Below, piece by piece: positions 54,248 to 63,945 of a DNA stretch of 64,000 nt. Position numbers and translations under genes: made by a program. The stretch comes from Nocardioides marinus. GTDB taxonomy: Bacteria > Pseudomonadota > Alphaproteobacteria > Rhodobacterales > Rhodobacteraceae. The stretch is taken from contig JAHVJD010000002.1 in NCBI GenBank assembly GCA_019801415.1, forward strand, positions 186,001 to 250,000. The letters run 5' to 3'. Within the stretch, counting starts at the first letter, position 1, and each line of letters starts with the position of its first letter. The notes below the pieces were generated by a model. That model was not told the origin of the DNA. It made no database searches and was given only the letters and a program-made list of their open reading frames with translations.

Positions 54248-54341
54248 GAGGTTTCGCGCCCGTCTTGCGGCGCGGATCAACGCGGGCGGCGCAATCCTCC
54301 ATTCCATCCGCCGCCCGCGACCACCCAAGGACAGGACACCG

Positions 54342-54689
54342 ATGCCGTCGACACCCCAGGAAATCTACGCCGCCGCCCGCGCCCTGCGCGCCCGATGCCG
54401 GTTTGGCCAGGCAATGCTGCTGCAAGAGTTAGGCGGCAAGCTCAGGCCGGAAAGCACCGACCCGAGCGACCGGTTCGACTTCGCGGCGACACGCTGGCAC
54501 CTCTCTCTGCTGGGCCTCTCGGCCTCAGGCAGCGACATGCCATCGGCGCTGGACGCCTGGCTTCGCGCCGCTCGGATCCACCACAACCTCGACGGCACTC
54601 GGCGCGCGGCAGATGGTCGACCAGATTGCCCTTACAATGGCGCTAAGCCATTGCCGCCAAACACTAATCGATTTAAGGATAGAATCTGA
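54342..54689 (+). CDS. hypothetical early phage protein
   Basis: This 115-residue protein begins MPSTPQEIYAAARALRARCR and has LGGKLRPESTDPSDRFDFAA in its middle. No family is seen. GGACAGGA precedes the ATG. The C-terminal 35 residues are Pro/Asn-rich and may be from a shifted frame, because an alternative frame opens over the same DNA. It is downstream of the terminator and upstream of the Xis-like gene. Confidence 0.5.
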   Translation: MPSTPQEIYAAARALRARCRFGQAMLLQELGGKLRPESTDPSDRFDFAATRWHLSLLGLSASGSDMPSALDAWLRAARIHHNLDGTRRAADGRPDCPYNGAKPLPPNTNRFKDRI

Positions 54690-54855
54690 AACTGAAACCA
54701 TCACACTGGACACGTTTCATCTCGCGGGACCGGCCACCCGCACCGCCGGGGCGCGGCAAACAGGCCACCACTCACACATCTGCGCCGCGCCCCACAATCC
54801 CAAAGAATGACGACCGGCTCCCTTCGCCGAAACGCATTTGAAAGAGGATGAATAG

Positions 54856-55065
54856 ATGGCAACCATTCAACCTGCGGCCCTGCGTGAAGCCAATGCTGCT
54901 GCCTTTTTGGATCTTTCGGTGACGAAGTTCCGCTCCCTGGTCAAACACGGCGCCCTGCCCGGTCCAGTCCGACTGGCGGACGGCGTGGAGCGTTGGCGGG
55001 CCGACGATTTGCGCGCCATACTCAGCGGCACGGCCGCACGACCATCAGAGGACTTTGAGCTTTGA
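54856..55065 (+). CDS. AlpA/Xis-like HTH protein, candidate excisionase
   Basis: This 69-residue protein has NAAAFLDLSVTKFRSLVKHG followed by LPGPVRLADGVERWRADDLRAIL, the MerR/AlpA-type winged-helix pattern of small excisionases. GAGGATG lies before the ATG. It overlaps the integrase start by 4 bases (TTGA), so the two are translationally coupled and would direct excision together. Confidence 0.82.
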   Translation: MATIQPAALREANAAAFLDLSVTKFRSLVKHGALPGPVRLADGVERWRADDLRAILSGTAARPSEDFEL

Positions 55066-56108
55066 AGAAGCCTCCCAAGCCCAGGATCACCAAGCCGAAC
55101 CTTGCCTGGAAGTGGAACGGTCGCCGCGGCATTTGGGAACCTTACCACCGGGTCACCTGGACGGAAGGCGGCAAGCGTCGCGAGCGAGCGGTGAAACTGG
55201 ATTGGCAAGGGGATGCGGAACGCCTGGACGTGCTCTATTGGGAGTGCGCTGCAGGTAAACACCAGCGTCAGAAGGTCCAAGCACAGTATACTTGGCGCGC
55301 CCTCATCGAGGCCTGGCGAAAAGACCCTCGCATCCAAGGCAAACTCTCGGACGGGACCAAAAAGACTTACCGGCGAGACATGGAGGGCATTCTCGAAAAG
55401 AACGCCGACAAGGATGTCCGGCGCACCTCCAAGGCAGCGGTGCGTGCGGCCCACGCCAAGCTCGCAGACACCCCGCGCAAGGCCGATCGCTACCTGCAGA
55501 CGATCAGCCTGCTGTGGAACTATGGCGCGAACAAGCTGGACTGGCCGCTCGGAGACAATCCAACGAAGGGCGTGGATCACTACGGCAAGCAGCGGGAATA
55601 CGAACCGTGGCCGCAATGGATAGTCGATAAGCTGGACGAAGCGCCTGAGGATGTGCGCGCCGCGGCAACGCTGATCCTGAACACCGGCCAACGCCCGAAC
55701 GCTGCAATCTCGATGCGGTTCTCGGACTTTGACGGCGAATGGATGAGCGTCCTGGACGAAAAGAACGACGAACGGATGGAGGTCTACTGCCCCCAGGAAT
55801 TGCGGAACTTCATCGCCGCAGCGCCACGCAAGGGAGCCTATGTGCTAGCGAAGAACCTCACTCAGCCGCGCGGCTACTGGGCCTTGTCCAAGGCCTTTCG
55901 GGAGTGGCGCGCCAGCCTCGGACCCAAGGCCGAGAAGTACGTGCTGCACGGTCTTCGCAAGCTCGCGATCATCCGCCTTGCCGAGGCCGGATGCAGTGAT
56001 GCCGAGATCCAGGCAGTGACAAACCAGAGCGCCGAAATGGTCGCCTACTACCGCGCTCGCGCAAGCCGAAAGGCCCTGTCACGCTCCGCTCAACTGCGCC
56101 GAAAATAG
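55062..56108 (+). CDS. tyrosine integrase
   Basis: This 348-residue protein has a basic N-terminal arm-binding part, a core-binding helical section at about 75-175 and a catalytic domain. Catalytic residues are Arg211 ([13 protein letters not shown]), His296-x-x-Arg299 ([15 protein letters not shown]) and a Tyr at 329/330 (MVAYYRAR). The usual His before the Tyr box is replaced in AVTNQSAEM. The start is TTG, overlapping the Xis stop. It lies 94 bases before attR and targets the tRNA-Leu gene. Confidence 0.92.
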   Translation: MKKPPKPRITKPNLAWKWNGRRGIWEPYHRVTWTEGGKRRERAVKLDWQGDAERLDVLYWECAAGKHQRQKVQAQYTWRALIEAWRKDPRIQGKLSDGTKKTYRRDMEGILEKNADKDVRRTSKAAVRAAHAKLADTPRKADRYLQTISLLWNYGANKLDWPLGDNPTKGVDHYGKQREYEPWPQWIVDKLDEAPEDVRAAATLILNTGQRPNAAISMRFSDFDGEWMSVLDEKNDERMEVYCPQELRNFIAAAPRKGAYVLAKNLTQPRGYWALSKAFREWRASLGPKAEKYVLHGLRKLAIIRLAEAGCSDAEIQAVTNQSAEMVAYYRARASRKALSRSAQLRRK

Positions 56109-56202
56109 GTTGGACCAGAACGGGAACGAAAGGAGACTGTGGGAGCAGGTTGTGGGAGTGGCGAAGTTTCGACGATTTCCGCCCTTCGCTAAGAGAGAGA
56201 AT

Positions 56203-56274
56203 TTCCCTTTAAAATCAGTGGTGCGGACGGCGGGACTCGAACCCGCACGGCCATAAGGCCAGGAGATTTTAAGT
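56203..56274. repeat. attR: 72-bp direct repeat of attL
   Basis: Identical to 15188-15259. It includes 16 bases beyond the tRNA 3' end, the CCA, T-arm, variable arm and the anticodon loop region. It restores the 3' part of the tRNA gene from phage DNA. Confidence 0.95.
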
Positions 56275-56304
56275 CTCCGGTGTCTACCATTCCACCACGT
56301 CCGC
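56219..56304 (-). tRNA. tRNA-Leu(UAA), prophage target
   Basis: The 86-base gene folds as a class II tRNA. The acceptor is GCGGACG with CGTCCGC, the anticodon stem is GGAGA with TCTCC around CTTAAAA (anticodon TAA), the long variable arm has GGCC/GGCC pairing, and the T-arm contains GGTTCGAGTCC. CCA is encoded. The 3' part lies in attR, so the gene remains intact after integration. Confidence 0.97.
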
Positions 56305-56442
56305 AGGTGGCACCGGGCGGCAGTGCCACGCGTGCATGGTCTAACCTCCTGTCAGCATGACGACAATGTCTTTTCTCGCCGAATACGCGCATTTTTGCGG
56401 CGTCAGAAACCCCGTGGGCGCGCGCTGCCGAGACAATTGAAA

Positions 56443-56913
56443 TCACAGGGGAGCCAGCGCCTCATCCTCCTTCACGGCCTGCATCGCCACATAGGTCGAC
56501 GTCGACGCCACATGCGGCAAAGCGGAGATCTTCTCGCCGAGCACCGCCCGGTAGTCGCTCATGGAGCGGGTGCGAACCTTCAGGAGATAGTCGAAGTGCG
56601 ATGCCATCAGATGCGCCTGCTCCACCTCCGGCAACCGTGTGACCGCGGCATTGAACTTGGCCAGCGCCGCCTCTCGGGTGTCGTTCAGCTTGACCTCGAC
56701 GAAAGCAACGTGATCCAGCCCCAACCGGATCGGATCAACCAGCGCCCGGTAGCCGGTGATGATCCCCTCCGCTTCCAGCCGCTTCAGCCGGGTCTGGGTC
56801 GGCGTCTTTGACAGACCGATCCGGCGTGCAAGATCAGCGATCGAAATGCGCCCGTCCGTGCTCAGCTCGTTCAGAATCGCGATATCGTGGCGGTCCAGAT
56901 CAGAAAAGTCCAT
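56443..56913 (-). CDS. Lrp/AsnC-family regulator, PutR-like
   Basis: This 156-residue protein has an N-terminal HTH (ILNELSTDGRISIADLARRIGLSKTPTQTRLKRLE) and a C-terminal RAM domain (DHVAFVEVKLNDTREA, HFDYLLKVRTRSMSDYRAVL). The ATG at 56913 fits the family. It is divergent from putA with 124 bases between, the normal layout of alphaproteobacterial putR, which activates putA when proline is present. Confidence 0.9.
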   Translation of the reverse strand: MDFSDLDRHDIAILNELSTDGRISIADLARRIGLSKTPTQTRLKRLEAEGIITGYRALVDPIRLGLDHVAFVEVKLNDTREAALAKFNAAVTRLPEVEQAHLMASHFDYLLKVRTRSMSDYRAVLGEKISALPHVASTSTYVAMQAVKEDEALAPL

Positions 56914-56985
56914 TTGCACTCCCGGGCATCCCAATTTCATCCATTTGACCTACCCCTACACAGATTTTGGGCAGTTGTCCTGACA

Positions 56986-57009
56986 TTTTGGATATAAAAT
57001 CCACCAAAA
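56986..57009. promoter_or_regulatory. inverted repeat in putR-putA intergenic region
   Basis: TTTTGG (56986-56991) and CCAAAA (57004-57009) form an inverted pair around an AT-rich 12-base centre, 28 bases before the putA start. A related ATTTTGGGC half-site lies near 56964. This fits an Lrp-type binding site, likely for the adjacent regulator. Confidence 0.55.
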
Positions 57010-57037
57010 GACCTGCACCTTTGTGGAGTTTCCCCGC

Positions 57038-60000
57038 ATGACTGCCAATACATCCCTGCGCCACCGTATCGACGCTGGCACCTATATCGATCAAACTTCC
57101 ATCCGTGATCAACTGATCGCCCAGGCCGCGCTGAGCGCGGAAGACCGTGCCCGGATCTCGGCCCGTGCTGCCGCGCTGGTGCGCGACATTCGCGGCCACT
57201 CGGCCCCCGGCCTGATGGAAGTGTTCCTGGCCGAGTATGGCCTGTCCACCGACGAAGGCGTGGCGCTGATGTGCCTTGCCGAAGCGCTGCTGCGGGTGCC
57301 GGATGCCGACACCATCGACGCGCTGATCGAAGACAAGATCGCCCCCTCCGACTGGGGGAAGCACCTTGGCAAATCGACCTCCTCTCTGGTCAACGCCTCG
57401 ACCTGGGCGCTGATGCTGACCGGCAAGGTTCTGGACGAAGAGCGCAGCCCGATCGGAGCACTGCGCGGCGCCATCAAACGTCTGGGCGAGCCGGTGATCC
57501 GCACCGCCGTCAGCCGCGCGATGAAGGAAATGGGCCGCCAGTTCGTGCTGGGCGAAAGCATCGAGAGCGCCATGAACCGCGCCGCCGAAATGGAAGCCAA
57601 GGGCTACACCTATTCCTACGACATGCTGGGCGAGGCCGCGCGTACCGAGGCCGACGCCGCCCGCTATCACCTATCGTATTCCAAGGCGATCTCGGCCATT
57701 GCCGCCGCTTGCAACAGTGACGACATCCGCAAGAACCCCGGTATCTCCGTCAAACTGTCGGCGCTTCATCCGCGCTATGAACTGGCGCAAGACGCCAGTG
57801 TGATGGAACATCTGGTGCCGCGCCTGAAGGCGCTGGCGCTGCTGGCCAAGGCCGCCAAGATGGGCCTCAACGTCGACGCCGAGGAGGCCGACCGCCTGTC
57901 TTTGTCGCTGGAAGTCATCGAAGCGGTGGTGTCTGATCCGGCACTGGCGGGCTGGGACGGCTTTGGCGTGGTGGTGCAGGCCTATGGCCCGCGCACCGGG
58001 CTGGCAATCGACGCCCTGCACGAAATGGCAGAAAAATACGACCGTCGCTTCATGGTGCGGCTTGTGAAAGGCGCCTACTGGGACACCGAGATCAAACGCG
58101 CCCAGGTCGAGGGGGTCGACGGCTTCCCGGTCTTCACCTCCAAGGCCCTGACCGACGTGTCCTATATCTCCAACGCCCGCAAGCTTCTGGGGCTGACCGA
58201 CCGCATCTACCCGCAGTTTGCGACCCACAATGCCCACACGGTCTCTGCCATCCTGCACATGGCCGAGGGCATGGACAAACAGCTGTTCGAATTCCAGCGC
58301 CTGCACGGCATGGGAGAAACCTTGCACCAGATGGTGCTGGAGCAGAACAAGACCAACTGCCGGATCTACGCCCCCGTTGGTGCCCACCGTGACCTGCTCG
58401 CCTACCTGGTGCGCCGACTGCTGGAGAATGGCGCCAACTCCTCGTTCGTGAACCAGATCGTCGATGAGAATGTCGCGCCGGAAGTCGTCGCCGCCGATCC
58501 CTTTGCCCAGGTTGGCGAGATCAGCCGCAAGATTCCCACCGGTCCCGAGCTGTTTGCACCGGAGCGCCCCAACTCCAAGGGGTTCGACCTTGGCCACGCG
58601 CCGACCCTCGCCCGGATCGAGGAAGCCCGCGCGCCCTGGCGCGACCATCACTGGCAGGCCGGCCCGCTGCTGGCAGGCGAGGCCCAGCCGGAACCGGCGA
58701 AAGATGTTACCAGCCCAACCGACCTCAGCACGGTTGGCAGCGTCCGCCAGTGTAGCGAGGCCGATATCAATCTGGCGCTGAGCGCCGCCACCCCCTGGAA
58801 CGCCCCGGCAGAGGAACGCGCCGCGATCCTGAACCGGGTCGCCGACCTTTATGAGGAAAACTACGGCGAGCTGTTTGCCATCCTCGCCCGCGAAGCCGGC
58901 AAGACCATCCCCGACGCGGTGGCAGAGCTGCGCGAAGCGGTGGACTTCCTGCGGTACTATGCAGCCCGCATTCCCGCGGCGCCGCCCGCCGGTATCTTCT
59001 CCTGCATCTCGCCGTGGAACTTCCCGCTGGCAATCTTCACCGGACAGGTTGCCGCCGCCCTGGCCGCAGGCAACGCGGTCCTCGCCAAACCCGCCGATCA
59101 GACACCGCTGGTCGCCCACCGGGCGGTACAATTGATGCACGAAGCAGGCGTGCCGCGTGCCGCCATGCAACTGGTTCCGGGCCGCGGCAGCGTGGTTGGC
59201 GCCGCGATCACCTCGGATCCGCGGGTTGCAGGCGTCGCCTTCACCGGATCAACCGCGACTGCGATGCGCATCCGCCGCGCGATGGCCGAGAACCTGAAAC
59301 CCGGCGCCCCCCTGATTGCAGAGACCGGCGGCCTCAACGCGATGATCGTCGACAGCACCGCCCTGCCCGAGCAGACGGTACAGGCAGTGATCGAAAGCGC
59401 CTTCCAGTCGGCCGGACAACGCTGCTCGGCGCTGCGCTGCCTCTACCTGCAGGACGACATCGCGGACACTGTGCTGAAGATGCTGAAGGGCGCGATGGAC
59501 TGCCTGCATCTGGACGACCCCTGGCACCTGTCCACAGACAGCGGCCCGGTGATCGACGAGACCGCCCGCGCAGGCATCCTTGCCCACATCGACAAGGCGC
59601 GCGCCGAAGGCCGCGTGCTGAAGGAACTGCGCGCGCCCCAAGGCGGCACCTTCGTCGCCCCGACGATGATCGAGGTGCCCGGCATCAGCGCCCTCGAGGA
59701 GGAAATCTTTGGCCCGGTCCTGCATGTGGCGCGGTTCAAGTCGCAAGATCTGGACAAGGTGATTTCCGACATCAATGCAACCGGTTACGGGCTGACCTTC
59801 GGGCTGCATACCCGCATCGATGACCGGGTCCAGCACGTCTGCGACCGGGTGCATGCGGGCAACATCTATGTCAACCGCAACCAGATCGGCGCCATCGTCG
59901 GCAGCCAACCCTTCGGCGGCGAGGGCCTTTCAGGCACCGGACCGAAGGCCGGCGGCCCGCTCTACCTCAGCCGCTTTTGCGCCCCCGACCGGCAGCAGGT

Positions 60001-60451
60001 GTCGGACAGCTGGACCAGCACGGTGACAGAGCTGCCCGCAGCCAGCGGCACCCCGGCACAGCCAGTGACCACCACCCTGCCCGGCCCGACCGGCGAGTCC
60101 AACCGCCTGACGGTCTCCGCGCGCCCGCCGTTGCTGTGCATGGGTCCGGGCGCACAGGCGTCGGCCGAACAGGCGCGGGAAGTGATCAGCCTCGGCGGCA
60201 CCGCGATCACGCCCTCTGGCATGCTGGAGCTGGACAAGCTGGAAACCATCGAGGGCATCGCCGGTGTGCTGTGGTGGGGTGACGAGGCCACCGCGCGCGA
60301 GATCGAGAAGCGATTGGCAAAGCGTGATGGTCCGATCATCCCGCTGATCCCCGGCAAACCCGATCGCGCCCGCGTTCTGGCCGAGCGCCACGTCTGCGTC
60401 GACACCACCGCCTCGGGTGGCAACGCCGACCTGCTCGGCGGAATGGCCTGA
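57038..60451 (+). CDS. putA: bifunctional proline dehydrogenase / glutamate-semialdehyde dehydrogenase
   Basis: This 1137-residue enzyme oxidises proline to glutamate. Residues about 150-480 form the FAD-binding proline dehydrogenase barrel ([51 protein letters not shown]). Residues about 560-1000 form the aldehyde dehydrogenase ([40 protein letters not shown] with the active Cys, EEEIFGPVL). There is no N-terminal ribbon-helix-helix domain, so regulation is by the divergent Lrp-type protein. A C-terminal tail of about 130 residues is the usual PutA extension. Confidence 0.96.
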   Translation: MTANTSLRHRIDAGTYIDQTSIRDQLIAQAALSAEDRARISARAAALVRDIRGHSAPGLMEVFLAEYGLSTDEGVALMCLAEALLRVPDADTIDALIEDKIAPSDWGKHLGKSTSSLVNASTWALMLTGKVLDEERSPIGALRGAIKRLGEPVIRTAVSRAMKEMGRQFVLGESIESAMNRAAEMEAKGYTYSYDMLGEAARTEADAARYHLSYSKAISAIAAACNSDDIRKNPGISVKLSALHPRYELAQDASVMEHLVPRLKALALLAKAAKMGLNVDAEEADRLSLSLEVIEAVVSDPALAGWDGFGVVVQAYGPRTGLAIDALHEMAEKYDRRFMVRLVKGAYWDTEIKRAQVEGVDGFPVFTSKALTDVSYISNARKLLGLTDRIYPQFATHNAHTVSAILHMAEGMDKQLFEFQRLHGMGETLHQMVLEQNKTNCRIYAPVGAHRDLLAYLVRRLLENGANSSFVNQIVDENVAPEVVAADPFAQVGEISRKIPTGPELFAPERPNSKGFDLGHAPTLARIEEARAPWRDHHWQAGPLLAGEAQPEPAKDVTSPTDLSTVGSVRQCSEADINLALSAATPWNAPAEERAAILNRVADLYEENYGELFAILAREAGKTIPDAVAELREAVDFLRYYAARIPAAPPAGIFSCISPWNFPLAIFTGQVAAALAAGNAVLAKPADQTPLVAHRAVQLMHEAGVPRAAMQLVPGRGSVVGAAITSDPRVAGVAFTGSTATAMRIRRAMAENLKPGAPLIAETGGLNAMIVDSTALPEQTVQAVIESAFQSAGQRCSALRCLYLQDDIADTVLKMLKGAMDCLHLDDPWHLSTDSGPVIDETARAGILAHIDKARAEGRVLKELRAPQGGTFVAPTMIEVPGISALEEEIFGPVLHVARFKSQDLDKVISDINATGYGLTFGLHTRIDDRVQHVCDRVHAGNIYVNRNQIGAIVGSQPFGGEGLSGTGPKAGGPLYLSRFCAPDRQQVSDSWTSTVTELPAASGTPAQPVTTTLPGPTGESNRLTVSARPPLLCMGPGAQASAEQAREVISLGGTAITPSGMLELDKLETIEGIAGVLWWGDEATAREIEKRLAKRDGPIIPLIPGKPDRARVLAERHVCVDTTASGGNADLLGGMA

Positions 60452-60472
60452 GCTACGCCATATAAGCGCTTG

Positions 60473-60498
60473 ACGCTGGGCCCTTTACGGCCCAGCGT
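60473..60498 (+). terminator. GC-rich hairpin after putA
   Basis: ACGCTGGGCC and GGCCCAGCGT form a perfect 10-bp stem around CTTTAC, 21 bases after the putA stop. No T-run follows, and the rhomboid ATG is only 6 bases beyond. It may be a weak terminator or limit translation of the next gene. Confidence 0.6.
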
Positions 60499-60504
60499 TC
60501 CGCA

Positions 60505-61275
60505 ATGTTCCCGTTGCGCGACCACAACCCCTCAGGCCGGACGCCCTATGTCGTCTACGTGCTGATGGCGGTGAATATCCTGGCCTATGCCTATTACTCG
60601 GCCACCTATGCCAGCCCGCGCGCGCTGGCCTATTTCTATGACAGCTATGCCATCGTGCCCGCCGAGATTAGCCATGGCTACGGGTTGGGGACGCTGTTTA
60701 CCTCGATGTTCATCCACGGTGGCCTGATGCACCTGGGCGGCAACATGCTGTTCCTCTGGATCTTCGGCGACAATCTCGAAGACGAAATGGGTCACCTGCG
60801 CTTTCTCTTGTTCTACCTGGTCAGCGGTGTCGGAGCCGGTCTGATACATGTGATCTCGGCGCCGGGATCAATGGTGCCCACGGTGGGCGCTTCGGGGGCG
60901 ATAGCCGGGGTCATGGGCGGCTACCTACTGATGTTTCCCCGCGCCCGCGTCGATATCCTGCTGGTGCTGGTGATCTACTTCCGCATCTTCACGATCCCGG
61001 CCTTCGTGATGCTGGGCGTCTGGCTGGTGATGCAATTTTTTGGCGGCCTGCGCGCCGATCCCAACCTCGGCGGCGTCGCCTACTGGGCGCACGCCGGTGG
61101 GTTTGTCACCGGGCTGCTGCTGTGCCTGCCGCTGTGGCTGCGCCGCGGTGGACCCGCGTACTGGTCCCGAACCTCTGGCCAACCGCCGCATCCTGAACGC
61201 CCGTCTTCCTACGCCGCCAGCCGCATCCCAAAGTTGCCCCGCGCAAGACGCAAACCCGGCCCCTGGGGAAAGTGA
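60505..61275 (+). CDS. rhomboid-family intramembrane serine protease
   Basis: This 256-residue membrane protein has six or more hydrophobic segments. The catalytic GASGAIAGVMGGYL contains the Ser, the GYWAHAGGF-type block (YWAHAGGFVTGLLL) gives the His, and MFIHGGLMHLGGNMLFLWIFG is the conserved HxxxHLxxN-type segment. The C-terminal 45 residues are polar. It cuts membrane proteins within the bilayer; substrates are unknown. The ATG at 60505 follows a hairpin and lacks a clear ribosome site. Confidence 0.9.
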   Translation: MFPLRDHNPSGRTPYVVYVLMAVNILAYAYYSATYASPRALAYFYDSYAIVPAEISHGYGLGTLFTSMFIHGGLMHLGGNMLFLWIFGDNLEDEMGHLRFLLFYLVSGVGAGLIHVISAPGSMVPTVGASGAIAGVMGGYLLMFPRARVDILLVLVIYFRIFTIPAFVMLGVWLVMQFFGGLRADPNLGGVAYWAHAGGFVTGLLLCLPLWLRRGGPAYWSRTSGQPPHPERPSSYAASRIPKLPRARRKPGPWGK

Positions 61276-61463
61276 TCCGTGGAAATGGATGGAAAATGCG
61301 GCCTGCGCCAACTAGGTAACAGTGAACTCGTCAACACGCAGGCCGCCACCCCGAAAACTTTCAGGGCAGTATAATGGTAGGTCGCCTGCCCCTGCATTTC
61401 CGGGGAATTTTTTGGGCATGGGGTCAGCCATGAAGAAAATCAGCAGCAGGAGCATCGGTAAAG

Positions 61464-61844
61464 ATGGCGCGTCTTAAAGCCACCTGTCACTGCGGCGCCG
61501 TGGAGATTGAGGCGGATTTCCCCATGGGACTGGCCACAGCCGCGCGGTGCGATTGTTCGTTCTGCCTGCGGCGTGGGGCTGCCGCCGTCACCGCAATAGC
61601 CGCGAGTCTCAAAGTCTTGAAAGGGGCGGAGAACCTCAGCCTCTACACCTGGGGCAGCCACACGGCGAAACACTACTTCTGCAAGACTTGCGGGATTTAC
61701 ACGCACCACCAGCGCCGCTCAAACCCCGCGGAATGCGGTGTCAATCTGGGCTGCATCGAAGGCGGCAACCCGAGGACACATGCCGCGTCCTATGGCGAAA
61801 TCCCTTGGCACGACGGGGTCAACCATCCGGCGGACAAGACGTAA
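61464..61844 (+). CDS. GFA/CENP-V family zinc protein
   Basis: This 126-residue protein has CHCGAVEIEADFP at the start, CDCSFCLRRG and YFCKTCGIYTHHQ, the Cys pattern of GFA-family zinc domains. Some members are called glutathione-dependent formaldehyde-activating enzymes, but for most the activity is unproven. The ATG is 12 bases after GGAGCATCGG. It is convergent with the suhB-like gene. Confidence 0.88.
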   Translation: MARLKATCHCGAVEIEADFPMGLATAARCDCSFCLRRGAAAVTAIAASLKVLKGAENLSLYTWGSHTAKHYFCKTCGIYTHHQRRSNPAECGVNLGCIEGGNPRTHAASYGEIPWHDGVNHPADKT

Positions 61845-61893
61845 CCCTGCAACTGGCCCTTCCCGACGCCGCAGTCCCAGGCCAAGTCTAACG

Positions 61894-61917
61894 AAAAAAC
61901 GCGGCCCTAAGGCCGCG
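61894..61917 (-). terminator. intrinsic terminator of suhB-like gene
   Basis: On the minus strand CGCGGCC and GGCCGCG form a 7-bp stem around a TTAG loop, followed by TTTTTT. It is 30 bases after the suhB-like stop. The stem alone may also act for the convergent GFA gene. Confidence 0.85.
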
Positions 61918-61946
61918 CTTGATCCGTGGATACGCGATGCGTGGCT

Positions 61947-62732
61947 TCAGCCGCGGATCACCTTAGCGAAATTTTCGAAGATCGGCTCGTTCGAGCAGAC
62001 AACGGAACCGCTGTCGATAATACCCGCCTCCGGGTCGATCGCCTCGGCGAGGCCACCGGCCTCCTTGACGATGATGATCCCTGCGGCCAGGTCCCACGGG
62101 TTCAGACGGCGTTCCCAGAACCCCTCGTAGCGGCCAGCCGCGACATAGGCCATGTCCAGCGCGGCAGAGCCCCAGCGGCGGATACCGGCACAGGCGGGTG
62201 CCAGACGGGCAAGATCCTGCAGCGTCAGCGGCAGATCGGCGCGACCGCCAAAGGGGACGCCGGTCGCAAAGATGGACTCGATCATCCGGTGACGGCCGGA
62301 CACCCGGATACGGGTGTCGTTCATCCAGGCACCTGCACCTTTTTCGGCAAAGAACATCTCGTCCTTGGCCGCGTCATAGATCACCCCGGCGACGATCTTG
62401 CCCTTGTGCTCCAGCGCAATGGAAATCGCCCAATGCGGCAGGCCGTGCAGGAAGTTGGTGGTGCCATCCAGCGGATCAACAATCCAGCGGCGTGTCGGAT
62501 CCTCGCCCTCGATCTCGCCGCCCTCTTCGGCAATCCAACCATAGGTCGGGCGCGCATTGGTCAGCTCGTCCTTCAGGATTTTCTCAGCCGCGATGTCGGC
62601 TTTGGAGACAAAGTCGCCCGCGCCCTTCATCGAGACCTGCAGGTTTTCCACCTCGCGGAAGTCTTTCACCAGGGAACGGCCTGCCTTGCGGGCGGCCTTG
62701 ATCATCACGTTGAGGTTTGCACTGCCAATCAT
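61947..62732 (-). CDS. suhB: inositol monophosphatase family protein (SuhB-like)
   Basis: This 261-residue protein has the metal-site motifs of inositol monophosphatase: WIAEEGGEIEGED, WIVDPLDGTTNFLHGLPHWA and the C-terminal WDLAAGIIIVKEAGG. It should hydrolyse inositol phosphates or related sugar phosphates. SuhB in enterobacteria also has a role in ribosome biogenesis and antitermination; whether that applies here is unknown. It is monocistronic with a terminator. Confidence 0.9.
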   Translation of the reverse strand: MIGSANLNVMIKAARKAGRSLVKDFREVENLQVSMKGAGDFVSKADIAAEKILKDELTNARPTYGWIAEEGGEIEGEDPTRRWIVDPLDGTTNFLHGLPHWAISIALEHKGKIVAGVIYDAAKDEMFFAEKGAGAWMNDTRIRVSGRHRMIESIFATGVPFGGRADLPLTLQDLARLAPACAGIRRWGSAALDMAYVAAGRYEGFWERRLNPWDLAAGIIIVKEAGGLAEAIDPEAGIIDSGSVVCSNEPIFENFAKVIRG

Positions 62733-62925
62733 GTCGGTTCGGTCCTGTCAGGTCGGTCGGGGAGATGCCGGGTCAATGCGTGCCTATACGCGGCCTGCCC
62801 CCGCTTGCCAAGGGGCTTTCCGGTCTTCGCCCGATCCGCAGCACGGCCGTCAAGATGAGGCGAAGCGGTTGAAATCAACCGCGAGCGCTCCCAATGTCCA
62901 ATCGGTAAAACAAAGGAAGACGCCA

Positions 62926-63945
62926 ATGTCCGAACAGATGCAACGCATTGTGCTGGCCAGCCGCCCCGAAGGCCAGGCCAGCGAACAGAATTTTCGCCTG
63001 GAAGACGCTCCCCTCCCCCAGCCTGGTGATGGCGAAGTGCTTGTCAAAGTTCACTATATGTCGCTGGACCCCTACATGCGGGGCCGGATGAATGCAGGCA
63101 AATCCTATGCGCCCCCCGTCGAAATCGGCGAGACCATGACCGCCGCCGGCGTTGGCGAAGTGGTCGCCTCTGGCAGTGACGATCTGCAACCTGGTGACTT
63201 TGTGCTGGGCATGTTTGGCTGGGCCAGCCACGGGCTCGCCCCGGCTTCCGAGGTGCGCAAACTGGACCCGCAAAAGGCGCCCATCACCACCGCGCTTGGC
63301 GTTCTTGGCATGCCGGGTTTTACCGCATGGCATGGCTTGCACGCCTATGGCCGCCCGCAAAAAGGCGAAACGCTGGTGGTCGCCGCCGCCACAGGGCCGG
63401 TCGGCTCGATGGTGGGGCAACTCGCCAAACAGGCTGGGCTGCGGGTGGTCGGTGTCGCGGGCGGCGCCGAGAAATGCAAGCTGGCGGTGGACACATTCGG
63501 CTTTGACGCCTGCCTCGATCACCGCGCTTACGCCGACGCCCCTGCCCTTGCCGAAGCCCTCGCAGCGGAATGCCCCGATGGCATCGACATCTATTATGAG
63601 AACGTCGGCGGCAAGGTGCTGGAGGCGGTACTGCCCAACATGAACAACTTCGGGCGTATTCCGGTCTGTGGCATGATCGCCTGGTACAACAGCGCCGAAA
63701 CCGGCCTGACCGCCCCCGCGATCTGGCGGGACATCCTGACCAAGTTCCTGTCGGTGAATGGCTTCATCATCTTCAACCACTACGACCGCTATCCCGAGTT
63801 CCTCTCCGAAGTCGCCCCCTTGGTGGCCGCGGGCGAGATCAAATACCTCGAGGACGTGGCCGAAGGGCTCGCGAACGCCCCCAAGGCCTTCCTGTCGATG
63901 ATGCAGGGCGGCAATACCGGCAAGCAGATCGTCAAGCTGGTCTAA
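62926..63945 (+). CDS. NADP-dependent medium-chain oxidoreductase (CurA/YncB-like)
   Basis: This 339-residue protein begins MSEQMQRIVLASRPEGQAS and lacks the zinc ligands of alcohol dehydrogenases. The Rossmann motif is AAATGPVGSMVGQLAKQAG, with YVSLDPYMRGRMN-like (MSLDPYMRGRMN) and IYYENVGG blocks typical of leukotriene B4 dehydrogenase/YncB-type enone reductases. It probably reduces alkenal or enone double bonds. AAAGGAAG lies before the ATG at 62926. An upstream in-frame extension overlaps the suhB gene and is rejected. Confidence 0.9.
   Translation: MSEQMQRIVLASRPEGQASEQNFRLEDAPLPQPGDGEVLVKVHYMSLDPYMRGRMNAGKSYAPPVEIGETMTAAGVGEVVASGSDDLQPGDFVLGMFGWASHGLAPASEVRKLDPQKAPITTALGVLGMPGFTAWHGLHAYGRPQKGETLVVAAATGPVGSMVGQLAKQAGLRVVGVAGGAEKCKLAVDTFGFDACLDHRAYADAPALAEALAAECPDGIDIYYENVGGKVLEAVLPNMNNFGRIPVCGMIAWYNSAETGLTAPAIWRDILTKFLSVNGFIIFNHYDRYPEFLSEVAPLVAAGEIKYLEDVAEGLANAPKAFLSMMQGGNTGKQIVKLV

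Larger units (their letters stand above)
15188..56274. mobile_element. siphovirus-type prophage integrated in tRNA-Leu(UAA)
   Basis: This 41-kb element lies between identical 72-bp direct repeats that include the 3' part of a tRNA-Leu gene. It contains a tyrosine integrase, AlpA/Xis-like protein, CI-like repressor and Cro-like gene, HNH-TerS-TerL-portal-protease-capsid module, connectors, tail tube, frameshifted chaperone, tape measure, tail tip/fibre genes and a full lysis cassette. All structural modules are open, so it looks intact. Two cargo zones differ in base use: 15.3-26.2 kb beside the left end and 51.3-53.7 kb inside the lysogeny region. Excision would give a circle of about 41,015 bp. 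Confidence 0.95.

Noticed and set aside
54613-54810. 65-codon plus-strand frame before the Xis-like gene
   Set aside because: It overlaps the end of the 115-residue gene and has no ribosome site. It was kept only as a hint that the end of that gene may be shifted.
57671-59170. 499-codon minus-strand frame
   Set aside because: Antisense to putA, which has complete domain signatures on the plus strand.
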